From Ralstonia insidiosa (lineage in GTDB: Bacteria; Pseudomonadota; Gammaproteobacteria; Burkholderiales; Burkholderiaceae), in NCBI RefSeq assembly GCF_008801405.1, contig NZ_VZPV01000002.1:124001-188000 (forward strand): DNA of 64,000 nt, given 5' to 3'. Each line of letters starts with the position of its first letter. The stretch's first letter is position 1. The notes under the pieces are model-generated. The model searched no databases. It saw only the letters and a program-made list of their open reading frames with translations, and had not been told where the DNA came from. Both the position numbers and the translations under genes were made by a program. Of this stretch, positions 59,210-64,000 are shown one piece after another.

Positions 59210-60067
59210 ATGCTCAATCCCGTATGGATTCAGACCTTCGCCACAGTGGCCGCGGCACGCAGCTTCACCGATGCCGGGCGGCAGCTTGGCCTGTCGCAAT
59301 CGTCGGTCAGCGATCACATCCGCCGCCTGGAACAGAGCGTCAACCGGCGGCTGTTTGTGCGCGACACCCACTCCCTGTCGCTGACGCCCGATGGCGAGGC
59401 ATTGCTCGTCCACGCAAGGCTGATCCTCGAATCGCTGGCGCGCGCCGAGCTGCAGTTCAGCGCGCCGCGGCTGCAGGGGCGCGTTCGGCTGGGAACATCG
59501 GAAGACCTGGCCTCCGGGCCCTTGCCCAATCTGCTGGCGGCGTTCCGTGCCACGCACCCGGACGTCGAGCTCGAGATCACGATGGGGATGACCAGCAAGC
59601 TTTATGAGGGCATCGAAGATGGCTCGCTCGACCTGATCATTGGCAAGCGCCGCGAAGGCGGGCGGCGTGGTGTGCCGCTGTTCCGGGGTCAGCTCGAATG
59701 GCTGGCGCGGCCCGGCACCGTGGTCGATGTGGGACAGCCGCTGCCGCTCATCCTCGTCAATGAGCCGAGCGTGACCCGCTCGGTGGTGATGGACACATTG
59801 GCTGCGGCAGGCTGGCTCTGGCGCGTGGTGTGCACCAGCAGCAGCCACTCGGGCTGCATTGCTGCTGCACGCGGCGGCCTGGGCATTACGGTGCGTGCGC
59901 AAGACCTGAGCGGCGGAGGATTGGTGCCGCCCGTCAATGTCGATACCCTGCCGCCCCTGCCGGCAATCGAGTTCATCACGCTGTCGGCACGGCGGCTCAC
60001 CAAGCCTGCGGAAACGCTGCTGCAGCTCATCCGCAAGAGTGACCTGCGCGCGGGGCGAGCGGACTGA
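59210..60067 (+). CDS. LysR-family regulator of the divergent pump
   Basis: The 285-residue protein has an N-terminal winged helix (IQTFATVAAARSFTDAGRQLGLSQSSVSDHIRRLEQSVNRRLF, residues 8-50) and a substrate-binding domain (GRVRLGTSEDLASGPLPNLLAAFRATHPDVELEI). It is divergent from a DHA2 efflux pump and probably controls it through the palindrome in the 125-bp gap. The inducer is unknown. Confidence 0.9.
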   Translation: MLNPVWIQTFATVAAARSFTDAGRQLGLSQSSVSDHIRRLEQSVNRRLFVRDTHSLSLTPDGEALLVHARLILESLARAELQFSAPRLQGRVRLGTSEDLASGPLPNLLAAFRATHPDVELEITMGMTSKLYEGIEDGSLDLIIGKRREGGRRGVPLFRGQLEWLARPGTVVDVGQPLPLILVNEPSVTRSVVMDTLAAAGWLWRVVCTSSSHSGCIAAARGGLGITVRAQDLSGGGLVPPVNVDTLPPLPAIEFITLSARRLTKPAETLLQLIRKSDLRAGRAD

Positions 60068-60160
60068 ATCCAGGCAGGAGAAACGCGGCGGCGCATCAGG
60101 CTGCCTCCCCGCAAACGCGCGATAGAAAGCCGCTTGACCCCGTGATAGACTCGCGCCCGT

Positions 60161-60293
60161 TGTCATTGGGGAGTAGCCATTCCGGGCGCAATGCTCGGAA
60201 GTCCACGTCAACAAACTTGAGGCGCTAAAGCCTCATGGTGTGGACAGCGTCCGCTGCAAGCGGAATCGCCAGGCGAGACCTTTGGCCGCAACG
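60161..60293 (+). promoter_or_regulatory. yybP-ykoY (Mn2+) riboswitch
   Basis: The leader of the exchanger gene contains the aptamer hallmarks GGGGAGTAGCC (60168-60178), GTCAACAAACTTG near 60208, and GGCGAGACCTTT (60272-60283), the two loops that clasp Mn2+. Several helical arms separate them (GTCCAC/GTGGAC, TGAGGC/GCCTCA, TCCGCT/AGCGGA). Downstream, GCAACG (60288-60293) can pair with CGTTGC (60318-60323) as part of an expression platform before the ATG at 60365. The class is known to bind manganese and to control its exporters. Confidence 0.85.
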
Positions 60294-60364
60294 TGCTCCC
60301 CAGGGCTGGGCGACGCGCGTTGCTGTGCCATTGGTTTATCGCGTCGCCTGGCCCCTCACATTTC

Positions 60365-61372
60365 ATGCTTCTCACAATTGGCCTTTTCCTGATGTCAGCA
60401 GGCGCCATCTATCTGGCCTGCGAGTACTTCGTCAACGGCATTGAATGGTGCGGCAAGCGGTTGAACCTGGGCGCCACTGCGGTGGGCTCGGTGTTGGCCG
60501 CATTTGGCACCGCACTGCCGGAAAGCGCCGTCACGTTTGTGGCGGTGGCGTTTGGCTCCACGCCCGAGAAGAAGGATCTCGGTGTCGGCGCGGCAATGGG
60601 CGGCCCGCTGGTTCTGGCGACCCTCGCCTACGCCGTGGTGGGACTGGCGTTGATCGCAAACCGGAAACGCCTTGGGCGACCCACGACAGAAGTCAAAGTC
60701 GATCACATGCGGATGAGCCGCGACCAGGCCGCCTTCCTCGGCGTCTTTGTCGTCAAGGTTGCCCTGGGGCTGGTCGCCTTTGCCTACAAGCCGTGGCTGG
60801 GTGTTCTCTTCCTTGCGGCGTACGCCGTCTACGTTTGGCGAGAAATCAGGGATGGCGATACCGCGCCAGAAGAAGAGGAACTGGAGCCCCTGTCGATCCG
60901 GCCCAAGCAGGCAGAGCCCGCGCTCGGCTGGGCGGTACTGCAAGCCGTGCTTGCGCTCGTGGTGATTGGCGGCGCCTCCCATGTGTTTGTGTCGCAGCTG
61001 GAGTCGATCGGCGCGGCGCTGCAATGGCCGCCCTACCTGGTTGCGCTGCTGCTGAGCCCTGTTGCCACCGAGTTGCCGGAGACGATGAACGCGTTGATCT
61101 GGGTTCGCCAAGGCAAGGAGCGCCTGGCCCTGGCCAACATCTCGGGCGCCATGATGATCCAGGCCACCATCCCGAGCGCACTGGGGATCTTCTTCACCCC
61201 CTGGCGCTTCGATGGGCCACTGCTCGCATCCGGCGTCATCACTGCCGCAGCCATCCTGTATCTCTGGGCCATGTTCCGGCGGGGCATGGTGCACGGGCGC
61301 ACGCTTGTCCTGGCCGGCAGCCTGTATGCGGTCTTTGCACTTGTGCTGGTTGTCCGGTTTTCCAACGGCTAG
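60365..61372 (+). CDS. CaCA-superfamily cation exchanger
   Basis: The 335-residue protein has about ten membrane helices in two repeats. The alpha-repeat signatures are SVLAAFGTALPESAVTF (about 42-58) and SPVATELPETMNALIW in the second half, the acidic ion-coordinating pair found in Na+/Ca2+ exchangers. The riboswitch upstream implies that it is induced by manganese, so it may export Mn2+, or Ca2+ together with Mn2+. The ATG at 60365 was chosen because it begins the first helix directly. The gap to the methyltransferase is 116 bp. Confidence 0.85.
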   Translation: MLLTIGLFLMSAGAIYLACEYFVNGIEWCGKRLNLGATAVGSVLAAFGTALPESAVTFVAVAFGSTPEKKDLGVGAAMGGPLVLATLAYAVVGLALIANRKRLGRPTTEVKVDHMRMSRDQAAFLGVFVVKVALGLVAFAYKPWLGVLFLAAYAVYVWREIRDGDTAPEEEELEPLSIRPKQAEPALGWAVLQAVLALVVIGGASHVFVSQLESIGAALQWPPYLVALLLSPVATELPETMNALIWVRQGKERLALANISGAMMIQATIPSALGIFFTPWRFDGPLLASGVITAAAILYLWAMFRRGMVHGRTLVLAGSLYAVFALVLVVRFSNG

Positions 61373-61488
61373 AAGCGAGAAGCGACGCAGGTCCAGATGC
61401 AACGCCGGCCGGCTACCCAGGGTGGTCGATCTCCATCAGAATGCGCGTTTCAAATCGCGTGGATTGACCCCGCGCTCCCGGAGACATC

Positions 61489-62094
61489 ATGAAGGCTCCC
61501 GCTGGAACCGCCGGCTACGGCAGCCGTGCAACCGAGCTGGCTGCGCAGTATGAAAGCATCACGTTTGAGGCGGTTCATCGAGATGTCATCCACCTCTTTC
61601 CGCAGCATGACGCCGATGTGCTCGACATCGGTGCCGGCTCCGGCCGCGATGCTGCTGCACTGGCTGCACGCGGGCATCGCGTTGTCGCAATCGAGCCGAC
61701 GCTGGAACTACGCCAAGAAGGAAAGCGGCTTCACCCGCTACCCAATCTCGAATGGGTGGACGATCACCTGCCGCTGCTGCAAGTAATGCGCAGCAGCGCG
61801 CGGCGCTTTGATCTCATTCTGCTCACCGCAGTCTGGATGCATCTTGACGAAGCGGAGCGGAAGGCTGCAATGTCTGCCGTGGCCGAATTGGTGCGCGCTG
61901 GTGGCGTCATCGTCATGTCGCTTCGGCACGGCCCGGTTCCGGAGGGGCGGCAAATGTTCGACGTATCTGCAGACGAGACGATCGCTCTCGGCCAGCAAGC
62001 CGGCTTGCAAGAACATCACCGCAGCACGCGCGAAGACATGCTGGGCCGGGGTGATGTGACGTGGAGTTTCCTCGCCCTGAAGCGAGAACCCTAA
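61489..62094 (+). CDS. Class I SAM-dependent methyltransferase
   Basis: The 201-residue protein has the Rossmann methyltransferase motif ADVLDIGAGSGRDAAALAARGHRVVAIEP (about 42-70) and DLILLTAVWMHL as motif IV. Methyl acceptor is unknown. It is a single-domain enzyme close to UbiG/type-11 methyltransferases. It may be co-transcribed with the following reductase gene (99 bp). Confidence 0.83.
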   Translation: MKAPAGTAGYGSRATELAAQYESITFEAVHRDVIHLFPQHDADVLDIGAGSGRDAAALAARGHRVVAIEPTLELRQEGKRLHPLPNLEWVDDHLPLLQVMRSSARRFDLILLTAVWMHLDEAERKAAMSAVAELVRAGGVIVMSLRHGPVPEGRQMFDVSADETIALGQQAGLQEHHRSTREDMLGRGDVTWSFLALKREP

Positions 62095-62193
62095 GCTGCC
62101 GCAGCCGGATAACGCTGCTCCAATCAAGGATGGCGTCTTCAAGCACGGCACGGCTGCGAATACCCTGTTGGACGTCTACACGGAGGCAAACCG

Positions 62194-62862
62194 ATGGCAC
62201 GCGTTCGAGTTGCAGGCTTCACCCTCTCGCTCGACGGATATGGAGCGGGTCCGAATCAAGGCATCAACAATCCGCTCGGCGATGGCGGGATCGAACTGCA
62301 CCAATGGTTGATCCCGACACGCACGTTCCAGCAGAACTTGTTCGGCAAGGACGGCGGTACGACCGGGGTGGACGATGAGTTCGCTGCCCGTGGCTTTCAG
62401 AATGTGGGGGCCTGGATTCTCGGGCGCAACATGTTCGGCCCCATTCGCGGGGAATGGCCGGACATGAACTGGAAAGGCTGGTGGGGTGATAGCCCGCCGT
62501 ATCACGTTCCGGTGTTCGTCCTGACCCATCATGCGCGACCCGCCATCGAGATGGAGGGCGGCACGACGTTCCACTTCGTCACAGGAGGCATTCACGAGGC
62601 GCTCGACCGTGCACGCGAGGCCGCCGCCGGAAAGGACGTGCGGATCGGTGGTGGACCGAACACCATCCGGCAGTATCTTCGTGAAGGCCTCATTGACGAA
62701 CTGCACATCGCGATCTCGCCCGTCCTGCTCGGCCGGGGGGAACCGCTGTTCGAGGGGCTGGACTTGCGGGCGCTGGGATACGCGTGCGTCAAATCCGTCG
62801 CGTCGGAGAAGGCCACGCATGTCGTCCTGCAACGCCAGGGGCATGCGGACGCCGGCGCTTAA
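62194..62862 (+). CDS. Dihydrofolate reductase-like protein, RibD C-terminal type
   Basis: The 222-residue protein resembles the RibD C-terminal/dihydrofolate-reductase-like fold: MARVRVAGFTLSLDGYGAGPNQ, a VPVFVLTHH strand, and the cofactor glycines in DVRIGGGPNTIRQYLREGLIDELHIAISPVLLGRGEPLF. Members reduce pterin-like or unknown substrates with NADPH, and many have no assigned role. The ATG at 62194 fits the family start. It is the last gene before a 499-bp gap. Confidence 0.85.
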   Translation: MARVRVAGFTLSLDGYGAGPNQGINNPLGDGGIELHQWLIPTRTFQQNLFGKDGGTTGVDDEFAARGFQNVGAWILGRNMFGPIRGEWPDMNWKGWWGDSPPYHVPVFVLTHHARPAIEMEGGTTFHFVTGGIHEALDRAREAAAGKDVRIGGGPNTIRQYLREGLIDELHIAISPVLLGRGEPLFEGLDLRALGYACVKSVASEKATHVVLQRQGHADAGA

Positions 62863-63104
62863 GGCCTCTCTGATCCGACCGCGCTTGGCCTATGCATGGA
62901 TGGCCGAGCGCGCCGTTGGCAACAGCCGGTGCGTCTCGGTCGCCCGGATCGGCCACTGCGCCAACTGCGGGGCAATCTCACGCGCCCACAGATTCCAACG
63001 GCTAAATGCCTCAAACCGTGCGAGGTCGGGAAACCGCCGCCAATCCCCCAGCGGTCATCGCTCGCGCTATCCAAGCCCGCCCAACTCCGACGACTGAAAG
63101 CTCG
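62863..63104. other. Intergenic part with possible minus-strand remnant
   Basis: No intact gene is supported. On the minus strand an open stretch from 63054 to 62890 reads like protein (DWRRFPDLARFEAFSRW, then APQLAQWPIRATETHRLLP) and ends in TAG, but it has no start and no recognised family. It could be the tail of a decayed gene. The remaining bases show nothing distinctive. Confidence 0.3.
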
Positions 63105-63241
63105 TTTCACATTACGAAATTCGTCTGGAATTTCCCCGGCGCTTCGTTTTCGTCCCGCGAAAACACTTTCCGCATTGCGGAAAACATCACGTAACTCATT
63201 GAAAAATAACAACAAACAAAGTCTTATGTCTTATATAAGAC
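63105..63241 (+). promoter_or_regulatory. Palindrome cluster upstream of aceA
   Basis: Four palindromic elements lie in series: TTTCACATTACGAAA (63105-63119), GTTTTCG/CGAAAAC (63146-63152/63158-63164), TTTCCGCATTGCGGAAA (63167-63183, perfect) and GTCTTATATAAGAC (63228-63241, perfect), the last preceded by an extra GTCTTAT. The TTTCCGCA/TGCGGAAA type resembles IclR-family operators; the others are plausible GntR- or LysR-like sites. They lie immediately upstream of the aceA promoter. Confidence 0.6.
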
Positions 63242-63245
63242 CTTG

Positions 63246-63273
63246 TTGCGACGCATCAAGGCGGCACTACAAT
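63246..63273 (+). promoter_or_regulatory. Candidate aceA promoter
   Basis: A TTGCGA -35-like hexamer (63246-63251), a 16-bp spacer and a TACAAT -10 (63268-63273) lie 88 bp before the aceA start. The GTCTTATATAAGAC palindrome abuts the -35 box on its upstream side, where an activator would sit. Confidence 0.5.
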
Positions 63274-63361
63274 TTGGTCATGCGGTTCGCTTCGAGTTTC
63301 GACAAACGTGGCGACACACCCAGCCAGTTACTCAAACACGTTTTGCCCTTAGGAGAGACAC

Positions 63362-64000
63362 ATGGCCCAGTACCAAGACGACATCAAGGCAGTTGCCGGT
63401 TTGAAAGAAACCCACGGCAACGCATGGAATGCGATCAACCCGGAATACGCTGCCCGCATGCGCGCGCAGAACAAGTTCAAGACGGGTCTGGACATCGCCA
63501 AGTACACCGCCAAGATCATGCGCGCCGACATGGCTGCCTACGACGCTGATCCGGCCAAGTACACCCAGTCGCTGGGTTGCTGGCACGGCTTCATCGGTCA
63601 GCAGAAGATGATCTCCATCAAGAAGCACTTCAACAGCACCGAGCGCCGCTATCTGTACCTGTCGGGCTGGATGGTTGCTGCGCTGCGCTCGGAGTTCGGC
63701 CCGCTGCCGGACCAGTCGATGCACGAAAAGACTTCGGTCAGCGCGCTGATCCGCGAGCTGTACACCTTCCTGCGCCAGGCGGATGCCCGTGAACTGGGCG
63801 GCCTGTTCCGCGAGCTGGACGCTGCCAAGGATGCTGCTGCCAAGGCCGCCATCCAGCAGAAGATCGACAACCACGTCACCCACGTGGTGCCCATCATTGC
63901 CGACATCGACGCCGGTTTCGGCAACGCTGAAGCCACCTACCTGCTGGCCAAGCAGTTCATCGAAGCTGGTGCATGCTGCATCCAGATCGAGAACCAAGTG
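63362..64000 (+). CDS. aceA: Isocitrate lyase, 5' part (cut by the window)
   Basis: The first 213 residues are present: MAQYQDDIKAVAGLKETHGN, SLGCWHGFIGQQKMISIKKHF, HVTHVVPIIADIDAGFGNAEATYLLAKQFIEAGACCIQIENQV. The last segment carries the metal-binding DIDAGFG and leads to the catalytic Cys loop, which lies beyond the window. It cleaves isocitrate to glyoxylate and succinate in the glyoxylate shunt. The arrangement matches the long isocitrate lyase of Pseudomonas and Burkholderiales. TTAGGAGA precedes the ATG. Palindromic operators upstream indicate tight control by carbon source. Confidence 0.95.
   Translation, partial: MAQYQDDIKAVAGLKETHGNAWNAINPEYAARMRAQNKFKTGLDIAKYTAKIMRADMAAYDADPAKYTQSLGCWHGFIGQQKMISIKKHFNSTERRYLYLSGWMVAALRSEFGPLPDQSMHEKTSVSALIRELYTFLRQADARELGGLFRELDAAKDAAAKAAIQQKIDNHVTHVVPIIADIDAGFGNAEATYLLAKQFIEAGACCIQIENQV

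Noticed and set aside
63006..63194. Small plus-strand frame before aceA
   Set aside because: It overlaps several strong palindromes and the promoter region and shows no coding character.
1..64000. CRISPR arrays, tRNA or rRNA genes and insertion sequences
   Set aside because: No regularly spaced direct repeats, cloverleaf-type sequences, rRNA segments or transposase domains with terminal repeats were found by reading both strands. A tRNAscan or ISfinder run would settle this.

Overview
The window is a GC-rich (roughly 65%) stretch of a betaproteobacterial chromosome. Several features suggest Burkholderiales, most likely the Ralstonia pickettii group: a Gram-negative porin, a long-type isocitrate lyase, an HU protein with an Ala/Lys/Pro tail, and many LysR/MFS pairs. 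That assignment is inference from protein character, not from a marker gene. No tRNA, rRNA, CRISPR array, prophage or intact insertion sequence was seen.

Layout. (1) 0.3-5.7 kb, minus strand: a copper-type operon. It is headed by a small DUF2946 frame with both a CXXC motif and a C-terminal RAPP motif (CruR-type copper-sensing upstream ORF). A hairpin, a TonB-dependent receptor, a BNR-propeller protein with a predicted N-terminal histidine, a TlpA-like thioredoxin and a two-helix membrane protein follow. (2) 5.8-11 kb: an AAA/STAND-type ATPase behind an AT-rich palindromic promoter, gene remnants, and small membrane or secreted proteins. (3) 11-16.2 kb: a UvrD-like helicase under a perfect LexA-box match, a DHA2 drug-efflux pump and fumC. 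(4) 16.2-26 kb: an alpha-hydroxyketone quorum-sensing pair (CqsA/LqsA-like synthase and membrane histidine kinase) lies next to a SAM/polyamine-membrane module. That module is DUF350, SPFH-SHOCT, DUF4178, a Gly-rich peptide and SpeD, divergent from a membrane-fused aminopropyltransferase and a Tat-exported FAD oxidoreductase. (5) 26-38 kb: dienelactone hydrolase, a GIY-YIG/MarR pair with strong palindromic operators, outer-membrane and periplasmic proteins, an AlkB alkane monooxygenase with an AraC regulator and a large inverted-repeat element, glycerate kinase, LysR/hydrolase and ilvE.

(6) 38.4-52.7 kb: a coherent catabolic island. It holds a porin, a GMC oxidoreductase, an enolase-superfamily dehydratase that appears to lack one canonical metal ligand, two tandem MFS paralogues, an aldehyde dehydrogenase, a divergent LysR regulator, a third MFS permease, a succinate-semialdehyde-type dehydrogenase, an aldo/keto reductase and a formaldehyde-activating enzyme (Fae). 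Together they suggest uptake and oxidation of a sugar-acid-like substrate with formaldehyde as a possible by-product. (7) 53-57.3 kb: a secreted DUF1214-like protein, an enoyl-CoA hydratase, an EamA exporter and an HU-type protein with a clear terminator. (8) 57.3-64 kb: an ankyrin-gene remnant, a second DHA2 pump with a divergent LysR and textbook operator, a yybP-ykoY (Mn2+) riboswitch in front of a CaCA cation exchanger, a methyltransferase, a RibD-type reductase, and the start of aceA preceded by a dense array of palindromes.

The strongest candidates for follow-up are the CruR-type leader with its BNR protein, the SAM/polyamine/SPFH module beside the alpha-hydroxyketone synthase, the Fae-linked catabolic island with its altered enolase-superfamily active site, and the riboswitch-controlled exchanger.
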